In this document: piece after piece, positions 16,413 through 26,339 of the stretch
Layout: the number at the start of each line of letters is the position of its first letter
Position numbering within the stretch: position 1 is the first letter of the stretch
Source: Williamsia sp.
GTDB taxonomy: Bacteria > Bacteroidota > Bacteroidia > Chitinophagales > Chitinophagaceae
Assembly (NCBI GenBank): GCA_015069695.1
Contig: JADCRZ010000046.1
Coordinates: 1 to 48,443, forward strand
Length of the DNA stretch: 48,443 bases
Direction of reading: 5' to 3'
Notes under the pieces: model-generated
The model's database searches: none
The model's input: the letters and a program-made list of their open reading frames with translations, nothing else
Told to the model about the DNA's origin: nothing
Made by a program: the position numbers and the translations under genes

Positions 16413-19400
16413 TAGACTTCTTCTTTTTAAACAGCTCATCAACCCGGTCGAATTCTTTGCGGAAGGAGATGCTGCTGCCGGAGCGGTTTTGTTTGCCGCC
16501 GGCACCCAGATAGGTATAGTTTTCCCGGTAGAAGAAGGTCAGGCGGAACTTGCCATCCGGAGTTAAGCGCCACTCGGCTGTTACATCCGGCAGAAAGGGA
16601 AAAGCAGCCGACTGGTTCTGCTGGGTGGTGTTCAGGCCAAAGTCCAGCGCGCCCCCCACAATAAACGACAGCCGCTCGTTAAAAAAGCTTTTTCCGATAG
16701 ACAGGTTGAAATTGGTCCTGTCCGGCAGGGCGATCTGGTTGGTATTGTAGTTGCTGATCAGGTTGCTTCCGCTGTACAGGGTGGCATTGATGTTTACCTT
16801 CAGGCTTTTGTCCTTAAAGACGTCCTGCAGCACGTTGGAAAACTCGCTCGTCAAGATATTGGACAGGAATCCGGAAATACTGTTGACCACAATGCCCTCC
16901 AGTGCCTTGTTGGCAATATCACTGGTACTGGCACTTCGGGCACCCTCTCCTGTATAGGGACCAAACGTATTAAATAATATCAGGAAAGAAACCTGTTTGT
17001 TCAGTTCGTTCTCGTTGGTTTGTATTCTGTTCAGCGTACTCGCTATATTAAAATCATTGCGGATCGGACTGTTGGCAGGCAGTTCAATGTGAAAAGCGAT
17101 CTTGGGCGCATTGAGGCTTTCTGTTATATTGGCTATCACCAATACCTGGCCCCTGTACCGTTTTACATCCTGGCTCATGATCGAGTCATCTTTGGAGCCG
17201 TTCAAGAGATCGCTGAAACGGACGTTGTTGGCCTCATACTCCGCCTCCACATCTATCACTGCATTGTAAGGATCTCCGTTCCAGGCAATATAGCTTCCTG
17301 CATCTCCCCTTAGCTTGAAGTTTCTTTTGAGGGATTGGAAAGTGAACGTGTAATTTCCTTTTTCGATATTGAAGCGGCCGTTCATGGTCATGGATCCGCT
17401 GGGTTCTACCTGCAAGCGGATGTTGCCGTTGCCAGTGGCTTCAATGATGTCACCGGTCAGCTCGTCCAGGATTACAAATACTTTCGCGTACTTGTTGGCG
17501 GTGAGGTCCAGTGCCACCGTCAGGTTGCTTTGTTCGCTCAGCCCCTGGTTCTGCATTTCCCGGCCATATACCTTCCATACAATATAACCTGCTGCACCGG
17601 TTTCCCGGCTGCTGCCGATAGGGAGATAGATGTTGGAAGTATCGGTCGGCTCGCCTTTGATGTCCATCTGCATGTCTTCCATCGGCCCTGTAAAGCTCAT
17701 GTTCACTTTGCCGATCATGGTTCCATAGAACTGGTTGTTGTCTGCAGACGTGGTGTTCAGCACCAGCATCTGGTTGCTGCGCAGGTGAAAGTCGAACGAC
17801 ATGGACTTGAAGTTCTGGTGGTAGAGCTTGCCATTTACTATCTCGCCGCTGTTGTTGAGACTGTCTTTGACCGGGAAGCTTCCAAAATCGATCACCCCGT
17901 CCTCAAACCTGATGGTAGCGCCGGGTATCTTATAATAACATTTTGTATAATCAACCAGCAAGCCTCCGTTCTTTAGTTCAATGCTGCCCAGGTATTTGAG
18001 GTTGTTGAAGCCGCCTACTACTTGCAGAACCCCTGTTGCCTCACCCGACATGCGGCTGAAAATGCCGGTCATGTATCTTTCCAGCAAGTGAATGCTGGTA
18101 TGCTGCAGGTTTATTTTCAGGTCCATGTCCTGCCGCCGGGTGCTGTCGAGCAGGTTGAACAAGCCCTCCAGGTCAAAATTGTATTGCGGATTGTCGGAGC
18201 TTACCCGGGTTTGCAGGGTTCCGGAGCCCTTTGCATACATGGCGCTGAGCTGAAGGCGGCCAATAGAATCATTGTCGAGACGGAACTGCCTGGCTTCCCC
18301 CTTCATGTCCACATGTAAATTCTCAAAAGGATCGATCACCTCCACATGGCCGTTCAACAAGCCTTCCAGCCGGTTGTCTTTGCTGAAAAAAGGTGCAAAG
18401 TCACCGATGTTGATGTTCTTCAGATCAACCAGCAGGTCGTTGGAGTTGCCGATAGAAGAAGGCGTTGAACTTAAGCGGATCTCCTGCTCGTTGTTGTAGA
18501 TCTTCAGCCCATCTGAGGTAACCAGCTTTTTACTCAGCACCAGTTCGCCGCCTGCGTCAATGGTCCATTTCTTGGCGTTGATCTCAAAAACAGAGGGGTT
18601 AAAGGAAATGCGTACACCGTCTGGCAGGGTCTGCACCTGTCCGGAGATATTGGCCGAGTTCAGGGTCTGGCTTGCGCTGGCCGCGATGTTTACTTTTGAG
18701 ATATCCTGGCTCGAGCGGATGCTGATGGCCGTATTGGGAAAATGCAGGCTGTCGTTTACAAATATGTCTTCGATGGTAGAGGCCAGGTTCAGGCTGTCCA
18801 TGTTTCCGTCACCGGTAAGGGCTACATTGTAGAAGTCAATGTTTTTATAGCTGAACTTGGGAACGGCTGTTTTAAGGTGAAAGAGGTTTTGTTTGGTATT
18901 GATGCTGCCGGTAACAGAAGTGGTGTTGAAACCGGTGAGGTCTTTCACAAATATGCCGACATAGTTGTCGACTTTGCGGGTGGAGATCGCAAAGGTGAAA
19001 TCGTCGTTCAGGAGTTTCCTGGGCGATGGATTGATATAGCTGGGAAAATAGCGGTTCAGAAATGTTTGAAAAGCTGCGGGCAGCTCTTTGATCGAAAACT
19101 CTCCGCTCAGGTCAACACTAAATTCATTGCTGCGGATTTCTACCCGCTTGCCGGCTCTTGTTGAGGTTATAAGGGACGGCGGACCTGCCCGGGCTCCGTT
19201 TTTAGCTGCCAGGGGCTGGTCTGCGGGATTTGTTGCAGGCTCGCTCTCATTGGTTGAGGTCCCGGTCAGGGAAGCAGTGGCTGCCACTGTATTGGCGGGA
19301 GAAAGAGAATCTTTTACCAGCGAAGTAGCACTGAGCGTAAGCGAATCAAAGGAAAGACGTTGTCCGTCTTTATAGATATCGGCATTAAAGACCTTTGCTG

Positions 19401-21381
19401 AGCCTTCAAAATTGTCTATGTCTGAGCCGGAAAAATCAAATTTAAGGTCGGCGCTGATGTCAATGTCTTCAGCATACAGCTGCAGCTTTTTCAGGTTCGA
19501 TTTGCTGATAGAGGCTGCCAGGTCAAAGCGGGGTGTTCCGGTTCGCAGATCAATCAATCCCATCAGACCGGCTACCAGGTTCGAATCTTGAATAGCGGCT
19601 TGTCCATTGAACATCTTTTTGGAGAACTGTCCGTTGATGTCAATATTCGAATAGGTGTAATTATTAAACCCGATCTTTTGTACCTGTCCAACCAGGTTTG
19701 CCTGCAGGTCTTTCAGCGTAAACCCCTTTCCGTCTATCTTCCCGTTAAAGCTTACCCTGTCCAGCTTGCTATTCTGCAACAGCTTACCCAGCTCAAAATT
19801 GGTGGCTGTCAGCGTACCGTAATAGCTGCTTGTTGCCCTGGCAGGCATCTTTAAGTTCATGTCTGTAGTAACGGTACCCAAACCGGTCTGGATAACGCCG
19901 GAGGTAATAAAATCGTTGAGCAGACCAGTGAAGTACCCGCGAAATTTCATGTAGCCCAATAAGCGCAGGTCGGGCTCGGTTACCTGGCTGAGCTGCGGCA
20001 CAAAAGCAACTGCATCGGCGTAAGTAGTTCTGAAATCTTTTGATGTAAGGTCTATAAAGGTTTCTTCAATATCCGGTAAACCGATCATTTTCACGCTACC
20101 GCTGAAGAATGTGTTTGCGCCTGCTTTTATCTGCACATCATTGGCCGTGAGGTTGGCAACTGTACCCCTGACGCGGCCGGTGAGAAAAAGCCGTTTTTTC
20201 CAGGTCTTTATTTCAGGCGCAAAATATGCCAGGTCACTGCTTTCCACCTCGCTCTCTTTCAAATTGCCTTCCATGTTTACCTTGTCGATAAAGTCGCTCA
20301 GGTCATCAAAGCTTCTGTACCGCATGGCAAAGAAGTTCTGCAAATGGCTTTTGCCGCCAGTCTTGATGTCCAGGTGGGCAAATTCCATGGCGCGTGGATG
20401 CATTTTAAAATCAGCCGAGAGAGATGCTATGTTAAAGCCGCTGCGTTCGTGGGTGCTCAGCTGCACGCGGGCACTGACAGTGTCCTTGAACAGGTTTATA
20501 TCCTTGAAATGGCTTTCTATATCATCAAAAACCATGTAAGCCCCATCGAAGTATTTGTATACAGGCCGGTTGATCTGTATACTGTTTTTGAACGTGCCGT
20601 TGTGGATGACCAGGTTCCCAACTTTTCCTTTCCATCCTTCCGGATTCCATTGCAATCCGGTGGTGACGGGGTCAGGGACATCTGCCGTGTCGGGCAGGTG
20701 CGGCCGGGGTGGTCTTCTTCCTTTATAATTGTAGATGGAAAAATAGGGATTTACCAGCTCCAGGTTGGTGATGTCCATATTCTTCTCCGGTACGCTCAGC
20801 TTCCGGGCGTCCAGGTCGAGCGACCGGACAGAGAAAAACATGTCTTCTCCCCGCCATTCATCCTTTCTCAGTAAACGGATCCTGTCTAGCTCTACCGTCT
20901 TCAGATCCAGGTCAACACCACTTTTCTTTTTGGGCCCGGTAGAAGGGGAGGAAAAATAATCGGCCAGAAAGGTGTAGTTCCACACCGAATCAACCCGGTG
21001 CAGGTTGATAGTCGCATCACGGAGGCTCAGGTATTTCAGCACGATTTTGTCTTTGACGAAGAACCAGTCGGTGATCCGGACACTGAGGGCACCGGCATAC
21101 AGTAGGGTGTCTTTGTTGTGATCTTCCACAAGGGTGCCGTTGAGCTGCATCTTGTTGAGCAGCACTAGGTTCAGGTCTACATGGTCAATCTTGACTCTTG
21201 TATGCAGGTCTTTGGCCAGCTTGTAGGTGGCTTCGCGTACAATCCAGTTCTGTATGGAAGGAATGTTTATCAGTCCTGCTATCAGCACTGCCAGGCAGAT
21301 AATTGTTAGCAGCGCATAGCCAAATATTTTCAGGACTTTTTTCAGGGTGTAACAAGATTGTCTGTAAAAATAGGCAAACAA
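16405..21381 (-). CDS. TamB-like (DUF490) translocation/assembly or AsmA-like giant protein
   Basis: This is a 1658-residue envelope protein. An N-terminal membrane anchor (about residues 17-40, ILTIICLAVLIAGLI-type) follows a short basic segment. After it comes SIQNWIVREATYKLAKDLHTRV, the entry typical of AsmA/TamB proteins, then a very long beta-rich body with repeated short strands. The C-terminal 450 residues fit the DUF490/TamB domain, with GNIRLQVEPSGSMTMNGRFNI, FTFQSLKRNFKL and SISGFLSNILTSEFSNVLQD. TamB-type proteins span the periplasm and are tied to outer-membrane protein assembly or lipid transport. It follows comB by 54 bases on the same strand. The start is uncertain because the ORF begins with a few unlikely residues. 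Its last two codons and stop lie inside a palindromic repeat. Confidence 0.88.
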   Translation of the reverse strand: MFAYFYRQSCYTLKKVLKIFGYALLTIICLAVLIAGLINIPSIQNWIVREATYKLAKDLHTRVKIDHVDLNLVLLNKMQLNGTLVEDHNKDTLLYAGALSVRITDWFFVKDKIVLKYLSLRDATINLHRVDSVWNYTFLADYFSSPSTGPKKKSGVDLDLKTVELDRIRLLRKDEWRGEDMFFSVRSLDLDARKLSVPEKNMDITNLELVNPYFSIYNYKGRRPPRPHLPDTADVPDPVTTGLQWNPEGWKGKVGNLVIHNGTFKNSIQINRPVYKYFDGAYMVFDDIESHFKDINLFKDTVSARVQLSTHERSGFNIASLSADFKMHPRAMEFAHLDIKTGGKSHLQNFFAMRYRSFDDLSDFIDKVNMEGNLKESEVESSDLAYFAPEIKTWKKRLFLTGRVRGTVANLTANDVQIKAGANTFFSGSVKMIGLPDIEETFIDLTSKDFRTTYADAVAFVPQLSQVTEPDLRLLGYMKFRGYFTGLLNDFITSGVIQTGLGTVTTDMNLKMPARATSSYYGTLTATNFELGKLLQNSKLDRVSFNGKIDGKGFTLKDLQANLVGQVQKIGFNNYTYSNIDINGQFSKKMFNGQAAIQDSNLVAGLMGLIDLRTGTPRFDLAASISKSNLKKLQLYAEDIDISADLKFDFSGSDIDNFEGSAKVFNADIYKDGQRLSFDSLTLSATSLVKDSLSPANTVAATASLTGTSTNESEPATNPADQPLAAKNGARAGPPSLITSTRAGKRVEIRSNEFSVDLSGEFSIKELPAAFQTFLNRYFPSYINPSPRKLLNDDFTFAISTRKVDNYVGIFVKDLTGFNTTSVTGSINTKQNLFHLKTAVPKFSYKNIDFYNVALTGDGNMDSLNLASTIEDIFVNDSLHFPNTAISIRSSQDISKVNIAASASQTLNSANISGQVQTLPDGVRISFNPSVFEINAKKWTIDAGGELVLSKKLVTSDGLKIYNNEQEIRLSSTPSSIGNSNDLLVDLKNINIGDFAPFFSKDNRLEGLLNGHVEVIDPFENLHVDMKGEARQFRLDNDSIGRLQLSAMYAKGSGTLQTRVSSDNPQYNFDLEGLFNLLDSTRRQDMDLKINLQHTSIHLLERYMTGIFSRMSGEATGVLQVVGGFNNLKYLGSIELKNGGLLVDYTKCYYKIPGATIRFEDGVIDFGSFPVKDSLNNSGEIVNGKLYHQNFKSMSFDFHLRSNQMLVLNTTSADNNQFYGTMIGKVNMSFTGPMEDMQMDIKGEPTDTSNIYLPIGSSRETGAAGYIVWKVYGREMQNQGLSEQSNLTVALDLTANKYAKVFVILDELTGDIIEATGNGNIRLQVEPSGSMTMNGRFNIEKGNYTFTFQSLKRNFKLRGDAGSYIAWNGDPYNAVIDVEAEYEANNVRFSDLLNGSKDDSIMSQDVKRYRGQVLVIANITESLNAPKIAFHIELPANSPIRNDFNIASTLNRIQTNENELNKQVSFLILFNTFGPYTGEGARSASTSDIANKALEGIVVNSISGFLSNILTSEFSNVLQDVFKDKSLKVNINATLYSGSNLISNYNTNQIALPDRTNFNLSIGKSFFNERLSFIVGGALDFGLNTTQQNQSAAFPFLPDVTAEWRLTPDGKFRLTFFYRENYTYLGAGGKQNRSGSSISFRKEFDRVDELFKKKKSKP

Positions 21382-21435
21382 GCTGTATAGCCCAATTTGC
21401 CCGGTTTCGATGAAACGTTAAAAGTTTCTCCTGAA

Positions 21436-22206
21436 TTATTGTTTTCTGATAATCAGCTTTCCCTCTTCATAAAACGGCAATACATTGGCCACATCTTCTG
21501 TAAGGCAGTACTGAATGTCTTTTTCAAGCCCGTAGCCGCTCAGTCGGTGATAGTGAGAGGCATTCTTTCTTTGCATGAATCCCAGCAGGTCATCCTTTGC
21601 TTCGTTGTACAGCGAAGCGGCGATCTGGGAAGCGTCACAGTCGAGCAGGAAATGGTCTTTTATCCGGTCTATTACGGCACCGGCAAAAAGCGTGTCTTCG
21701 ATATTCACCTTGTCTTTCCAGGCTGCACATGCCAGGATCACGTTGTGTTGCTGGGCGATCAGGTAATCACAAACGGCGGATAAGTTGGGAAAAGAGCCGG
21801 TGATGATTTTGGCAGCCCCTTTTTCAATGGCCATGTAAAGCAGGCGTGTGCCATTCGTAGTGGTCAGCACCAGGGTTTTACCCGCAATAAACTCCCGGGA
21901 ATATTCATAGGGTGAGTTGCCGTGCTCCAGTCCTTCGGCAATCCGGCCATCGCGTTCACCGGCCGTAACACACTCGATCTGCTTTCCCCATTCAATGCAC
22001 CTGGGTACGTTGTCGACGGGAATGATGTATTTGGCGCCGTTGTACAAAGCGGTACAGATGGTGGAAGTAGCACGAAGCACGTCGATGATCACTACAATGG
22101 CGCTTCTTGCGTTGTAGAGGTGCAACAGGGCAGGCGAAAGGGAGGTGTATAAAGTTGGTTTCAAGTTTTCCTGTTTCAATAAGTGAATAATAACAGGCAG
22201 AGGCAA
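21436..22206 (-). CDS. comB: 2-phosphosulfolactate phosphatase family protein (ComB-like)
   Basis: This 256-residue protein belongs to the ComB family of Mg-dependent acid phosphatases, defined on 2-phosphosulfolactate phosphatase of coenzyme M biosynthesis. Motifs seen: VVIIDVLRATSTICTAL (33-49), AGERDGRIAEGLEHGNSP (about 81-98), TTTNGTRLL (about 114-122) and LACAAWKDKVNIEDTLFAGAVID (about 147-170). These are the conserved active-site regions. Bacteria without coenzyme M still often carry ComB relatives whose substrate is unproven, so the phosphosulfolactate role is only a family label. The start could be a TTG/ATG later, since the first 15 residues look poorly conserved. It sits between SRPBCC and TamB-like genes. 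No other CoM or sulfolactate gene is in the window. Confidence 0.85.
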   Translation of the reverse strand: MPLPVIIHLLKQENLKPTLYTSLSPALLHLYNARSAIVVIIDVLRATSTICTALYNGAKYIIPVDNVPRCIEWGKQIECVTAGERDGRIAEGLEHGNSPYEYSREFIAGKTLVLTTTNGTRLLYMAIEKGAAKIITGSFPNLSAVCDYLIAQQHNVILACAAWKDKVNIEDTLFAGAVIDRIKDHFLLDCDASQIAASLYNEAKDDLLGFMQRKNASHYHRLSGYGLEKDIQYCLTEDVANVLPFYEEGKLIIRKQ

Positions 22207-22298
22207 TCGATAAAGAGGCTGCTGGCCTGTTGCTTCCGCTTTGGGCGTTTAGCAACAAGATTTTTAACTTCCGGCAACTGCTAAGCTAACAGCTTTTT

Positions 22299-22790
22299 CT
22301 AGTATCTCACCATATTGTGTTCGAGCAGATACTTCCATTTGTCGCTTTCAGCGTATTGGCGGATGGTTTCGTTCCGTTGTTCGAGCAATTTCTTGAGATA
22401 ATTGTTCAGGTAAATTTTGTTCAGCAGCATACCGGCTTTGCCATAAGGCGTTTCAAAACTGAACAAATCGATCACAATGGTTCCGTTGTGGACAGCTTTA
22501 AAATAATGCTCGTGTTTCAGGCTTTTGAAATCGCCCATGATCTGTTCATCTGTAAAGGAGTGCGGTCTGTCCATGGCGGTGACCTTGGCGCGGAGAAATC
22601 TCATTTTTCCCAGGTGCTTTGCTTTCCAGGTGACGGTCTCCCCCAGGCCAATCAATCCGGCCGTAACCCCTGACACAGCTGTTTCTTTGTAGTGGATCAT
22701 TGATTTCCGGTGAATGTCGATGCTCCTGCTCAGGTCAAATACCCGTTCCTGCGGCGCAGCAATAAAAGTCGTTAGATGAATTGTAGGCAT
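22299..22790 (-). CDS. SRPBCC (START-like) family protein
   Basis: This 163-residue protein has a helix-grip (SRPBCC) fold. It opens IHLTTFIAAPQERVFDLSRSIDIHRKS, the strand-turn-helix typical of the family's N-terminus. It continues with a beta run (GETVTWKAKHLGKMRFLRAKV), then FTDEQIMGDFKSLKHEHYF and a long C-terminal helix NNYLKKLLEQRNETIRQYAES. The family binds hydrophobic ligands or acts on them, and nothing here points to one ligand. Similar proteins are often annotated as cell-division inhibitor or cyclase/dehydrase homologues in Bacteroidota. It is in the same direction as gcvT (62-base gap) and comB (92-base gap), so co-transcription is possible but not proven. Confidence 0.8.
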   Translation of the reverse strand: MPTIHLTTFIAAPQERVFDLSRSIDIHRKSMIHYKETAVSGVTAGLIGLGETVTWKAKHLGKMRFLRAKVTAMDRPHSFTDEQIMGDFKSLKHEHYFKAVHNGTIVIDLFSFETPYGKAGMLLNKIYLNNYLKKLLEQRNETIRQYAESDKWKYLLEHNMVRY

Positions 22791-22852
22791 AGCTGAACTG
22801 GATCTGTGATAAACAAATAAGATACCAGGTAAGGGGGAAGCTGCCGCTTTTC

Positions 22853-23938
22853 TCAGGAAAAAGGAAATTTAACTACTTTGGCCTGAACCAGTCTGTCGCG
22901 CACCTTTACGTAAATCTTGGAGTCAATTCCGCTAAAAACCTTGCTTACATACCCCAGCCCGATTCCTTTACCCAACGTGGGTGATTGTGTGCCGGAAGTG
23001 ACTTTGCCAATCGTCATACCGCTGAAATCCTTTATCTCATAATCGTGCCGGGGAATGGCTTTTTCCACCATCTCGAAACCGACCAACTTGCGTGCCACCC
23101 CTTCTTCTTTCTGGTCCTGCAGGATATCCCGGGCTGTGAATTCTTTTGTAAATTTAGTGATCCATCCCAGTCCTGCTTCCAGCGGCGAGGTTGTATCATC
23201 TATGTCGTTCCCATACAAACAAAAGCCCATTTCCAGCCGCAGCGTGTCTCTGGCACCCAATCCGATGGGTTTCAAACCCTGGGGTGCCCCCAATTCAAAG
23301 ATTTTATCCCAGATCAGATCTGCCGCTCCTTCCTTGTCTTCAAAATAAATCTCTACGCCACCCGATCCGGTATAACCTGTGGCGCTGATCAGTACATTGT
23401 CGACCCCTGCAAACGTTCCTTTAACAAACGTGTAATACTTTAGGTTCATGATGTCCAGATCGGTCAGGGGCTGCAGGATCCTGGTAGCATTGGGCCCCTG
23501 TATGGCCAGCAAACAGGTTTGATCAGAGATGTTGTGCATCTCAGCCCGTTCTGTATTGTGGTGGGTAAACCAGTTCCAGTCTTTCTGGATGTTGCTGGCG
23601 TTCACCACCACCATGTAAACCTTGTTTTCCTCAATACAGTATATAACCAGATCATCTACGATGCCGCCATTGTTGTTGGTAAGACAGCTGTACTGTGCTT
23701 TGCCTGCTGTAAGTTTGGAGGCATCGTTTGTAGTCAGCTTTTGGAGCAGGGGCAGGGCTCCTTCGCCCTTCAGGATGAATTCACCCATATGACTGATGTC
23801 GAAAACGCCGGCATTTCGTCTTACCGTGGCATGTTCGTCATTGATACCCGAATAGCTGATAGGCATATTGTAACCTGCAAACTCAGCCATTTTAGCCCCA
23901 AGGGCAACATGCTTCTGGTAAAAAGGTGTTTGTTTCAT
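22853..23938 (-). CDS. gcvT: Glycine cleavage system T protein (aminomethyltransferase)
   Basis: This is the tetrahydrofolate-dependent aminomethyltransferase of the glycine cleavage system. It releases ammonia from the aminomethyl-lipoyl H protein and makes 5,10-methylene-THF. The 361-residue length is normal. Visible family motifs are [16 protein letters not shown] (14-29), [11 protein letters not shown] (43-53), the folate-site stretch [13 protein letters not shown] with the Y-T-G triplet, and [21 protein letters not shown]. The C-terminal beta barrel carries [21 protein letters not shown]. GcvH and GcvP are not in the window, so the system is split. It is preceded by a good Bacteroidota promoter match with a very short leader. 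It is likely first in the gcvT-SRPBCC-comB-tamB run. Confidence 0.97.
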   Translation of the reverse strand: MKQTPFYQKHVALGAKMAEFAGYNMPISYSGINDEHATVRRNAGVFDISHMGEFILKGEGALPLLQKLTTNDASKLTAGKAQYSCLTNNNGGIVDDLVIYCIEENKVYMVVVNASNIQKDWNWFTHHNTERAEMHNISDQTCLLAIQGPNATRILQPLTDLDIMNLKYYTFVKGTFAGVDNVLISATGYTGSGGVEIYFEDKEGAADLIWDKIFELGAPQGLKPIGLGARDTLRLEMGFCLYGNDIDDTTSPLEAGLGWITKFTKEFTARDILQDQKEEGVARKLVGFEMVEKAIPRHDYEIKDFSGMTIGKVTSGTQSPTLGKGIGLGYVSKVFSGIDSKIYVKVRDRLVQAKVVKFPFS

Positions 23939-23953
23939 CTGATGTGTTTATAG

Positions 23954-23983
23954 CAAATTTATAGCTTGGCCCTTAGCAAACAA
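23954..23983 (-). promoter_or_regulatory. Promoter of gcvT (TAAATTTG with upstream TTG)
   Basis: On the minus strand TAAATTTG (23961-23954) matches TAnnTTTG exactly. TTG at 23983-23981 lies 19 nt upstream, and a TTTG at 23980-23977 lies 15 nt upstream. The -7 element ends 15 nt before the ATG, giving a leader of only about 8-10 nt. Confidence 0.6.
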
Positions 23984-24057
23984 GCCCTGGCCCGATAATT
24001 CATGATTTATGAATAAGGATACATCCGGAAAAGGATCCGGGCTTTTGCAAGAAAGAA

Positions 24058-24079
24058 GCCCCGCCTGGAAAGGAGGGGC
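24058..24079 (-). terminator. Hairpin, second terminator-like structure after pspC
   Basis: GCCCCGCCT pairs with AGGAGGGGC (one internal mismatch) around a GGAA loop. On the minus strand it is followed by TTCTTTCTTG, a T-rich tail. It lies 59-80 bases past the PspC-gene stop and upstream of the gcvT promoter. Confidence 0.6.
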
Positions 24080-24103
24080 CTATCTTTATCAAACTTCAAC
24101 CTG

Positions 24104-24129
24104 CCTGCTGCTTTGGAGGGAGCAGCAGG
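24104..24129 (-). terminator. Hairpin directly after the pspC-type gene
   Basis: CCTGCTGCT (24104-24112) pairs perfectly with AGCAGCAGG (24121-24129) around an 8-nt loop, 8 bases past the PspC-gene stop. There is no strong T-run, so it is probably a first, weaker terminator or a 3'-end protector followed by the hairpin at 24058-24079. Confidence 0.5.
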
Positions 24130-24137
24130 TAAAGTTT

Positions 24138-26306
24138 TCAGGGATTCATCAACACAACTGTGTACACGGCGGCATGGTGTTTTCCACCTGATTTTTTGCC
24201 GGCTTCCTGATTTTGCGTGTCTTCATTTGCTGTACTGTATACAACCTGGCGAGCACTGTCGGGTTTTACAGCAGAGCTGTCCCGTTTTTCCCCTCGATTA
24301 TTTTTGTACCGGTAACCGCGGTTGTCATTGTTCTGGTTGTCTTCTTCATTATTGCCTTCACCCTCATCATCTTTGTTGTCCCTGCGAGGACGGTCTAATT
24401 CTGCTGTTTCCTTTAAGCCGTCCTGTGTCATGGTGTACTCCTTATTTGTATTGTAGCCATATGCTCCGTCCCATTCTTCCCACTCGGTATTCCAGTTTCT
24501 TCTGCGGTTTACGTTGATGGTAAACCAGCCGTATCCGTCTACACTCCTGTCTACCTCTACTCTTTTACCTACCGGAACTTCTATGGTAAGCAAGAACTGC
24601 TGGTTGCGGAACTTGTCATTGCGGGTAATAGTAAAGCCTTTGGGCAGGTACAGCAGACTGTCATTTTGTGCAACCCGGAAGCTGATCCGGTTGGCCAGGT
24701 TTTCAGCAAGTCCCGGGTTGGAACCGCTGCTGATTTTTACGCCATAGGCATGATAAAGGGAATCCGGGCTTTTCCGGACCCTCACCCGCACCGTATTGAT
24801 CAGGATGCTGTCCTGGTTTTTGCTGAAAAAGGGCAGGTCTTCGTCGTCAAATCCAAACCAGTCGCTGTCGTAATATTTTACCCGGCTGTCTGAAACTTTT
24901 ACCAGCAGTTTGCCCGTAGGCGGCTGGCTTACAAAGATTTCTTCCCGTACGCTGGTGCGTGAGCGAAAGTCGCGGGCAATTGATACGGCCAGCAGGATGG
25001 CACTTACCAGTCCGATGATCCACAGGCTTCCGAATGCGTATCCAAGATAATTCTTGCGTGAGCGTACGCCTGTGATGCGCCTGATCAGCCATGTCAGCAG
25101 GGCAATGATGGGTACGCCAAGAAACAGCAGGAGGGTTAACCAGGCCAGCAGGTTTTCACCAAAACCATCCAGCACAAAATCTTTGAAAGGGAACGCTCCG
25201 ATGCCACCGAACAAAAGGGTAATCAGCACCATGATCAGGCCAAAGGCAATGGCTCCTGCAATAAATAAAAAGAAAGCTTTGAACAGGATGCCCAGCACAT
25301 GTCCGATACCGGATGCCGAACGGCGTACCACCGGACCTGCTTCTGTGGCAAAGTTCTGTGAGGTTGATTTCAGGTCGGCGCCAATCGCCTGGGCTCTTTC
25401 CTTTAGTTCACCGCCCATGGTGGCAGCTTTGCCGCGCAGGTTTTCAAGGTCTTCCTTCACTGTTTTTTTGATCGTTTCCAGGTCAACCCGTTCGCCGCGC
25501 ATTTCCAGCTTTTCGGTGGAACTGTTGGCTTCCGGCAGCACGATCCAAAGAACGATATAGGTCATGAAGATGGTGCCTCCCAGTCCGTTAAACAGGAAAT
25601 CGTCAAAATCATGTCCGATCGATCTGTGCAGAATGCCTTTCAGCACGCCTAATATAAAGGGAGAAAGAAAGATCAACCGGGGTATCCATACTTCGATGTT
25701 GAAGTAGGCAGCAATACCTGCTGCCACGCCGCCGACCATCTTGTTCTCCGGGTTGCGGTACAGGCGTTTGCGGATATTTGTTGCCAGGTTGTGGATAGGC
25801 AGCACGATCCATAATATAATGTATATCAGCAATCCGCCTCCACCGATAAAAAAGAAAAGCACAAACAGGACCCTGGTGATAGCCGGGTCGATGCCGAAAT
25901 AGTTGGCCAGTCCGGCGGCTACACCACCCAGGATTTTGTCGTTGGCCGAGCGGTACAGGCGGCGCGAGCGGGTGCCGTTCTGCTGCTGGTAGCTGTACTG
26001 GTTCCCTCCGGCTGCGGTGCTGCTGCCGGCAGATTGGGTGCCTTCTGCCTCGTCAAAGTCTTCCGGCCGCCCGATGCTGGCAATCACTGTATTAACATCT
26101 TCATCGGTGATGACGGAAGTGGCTTTCAGCCGGTTGGAGAAAAGCTCCCCGATACGGCTTTCAATGTCGTTGATGATTTCATCGCGGCCTTCTTCATTGG
26201 CAAAATAGCGGCGGAGACTTTCTACATATTGCATCAGGATCTCGTACGCCGTCTCCTCAATGGGGACGATTCTTCCCTGAAAGTTTATGTTGATAATTTT
26301 TTTCAT
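24138..26306 (-). CDS. Membrane protein with two PspC domains
   Basis: This 722-residue envelope stress-type protein starts with a short helical region (YEILMQYVESLRRYF...IESRIGELF, about 20-55, resembling the HAAS-like front of such proteins). Two PspC domains in tandem follow: RLYRSANDKILGGVAAGLANYFGIDP (about 115-140) and RLYRNPENKMVGGVAAGIAAYF (about 185-206). Each is followed by hydrophobic helices. Two or three more membrane helices occupy about 330-440, then a beta-rich soluble part and an acidic Asn/Asp/Arg-rich low-complexity tract (about 640-700). PspC binds or senses membrane stress in phage-shock systems. The PadR-PspC pairing is a recurrent Bacteroidota arrangement, and here padR lies 33 bases upstream. 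Its role beyond that is inference. Confidence 0.88.
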   Translation of the reverse strand: MKKIININFQGRIVPIEETAYEILMQYVESLRRYFANEEGRDEIINDIESRIGELFSNRLKATSVITDEDVNTVIASIGRPEDFDEAEGTQSAGSSTAAGGNQYSYQQQNGTRSRRLYRSANDKILGGVAAGLANYFGIDPAITRVLFVLFFFIGGGGLLIYIILWIVLPIHNLATNIRKRLYRNPENKMVGGVAAGIAAYFNIEVWIPRLIFLSPFILGVLKGILHRSIGHDFDDFLFNGLGGTIFMTYIVLWIVLPEANSSTEKLEMRGERVDLETIKKTVKEDLENLRGKAATMGGELKERAQAIGADLKSTSQNFATEAGPVVRRSASGIGHVLGILFKAFFLFIAGAIAFGLIMVLITLLFGGIGAFPFKDFVLDGFGENLLAWLTLLLFLGVPIIALLTWLIRRITGVRSRKNYLGYAFGSLWIIGLVSAILLAVSIARDFRSRTSVREEIFVSQPPTGKLLVKVSDSRVKYYDSDWFGFDDEDLPFFSKNQDSILINTVRVRVRKSPDSLYHAYGVKISSGSNPGLAENLANRISFRVAQNDSLLYLPKGFTITRNDKFRNQQFLLTIEVPVGKRVEVDRSVDGYGWFTINVNRRRNWNTEWEEWDGAYGYNTNKEYTMTQDGLKETAELDRPRRDNKDDEGEGNNEEDNQNNDNRGYRYKNNRGEKRDSSAVKPDSARQVVYSTANEDTQNQEAGKKSGGKHHAAVYTVVLMNP

Positions 26307-26339
26307 TGTTAATAAGTTGAAAGGTTGAAGTAGTGTTGG

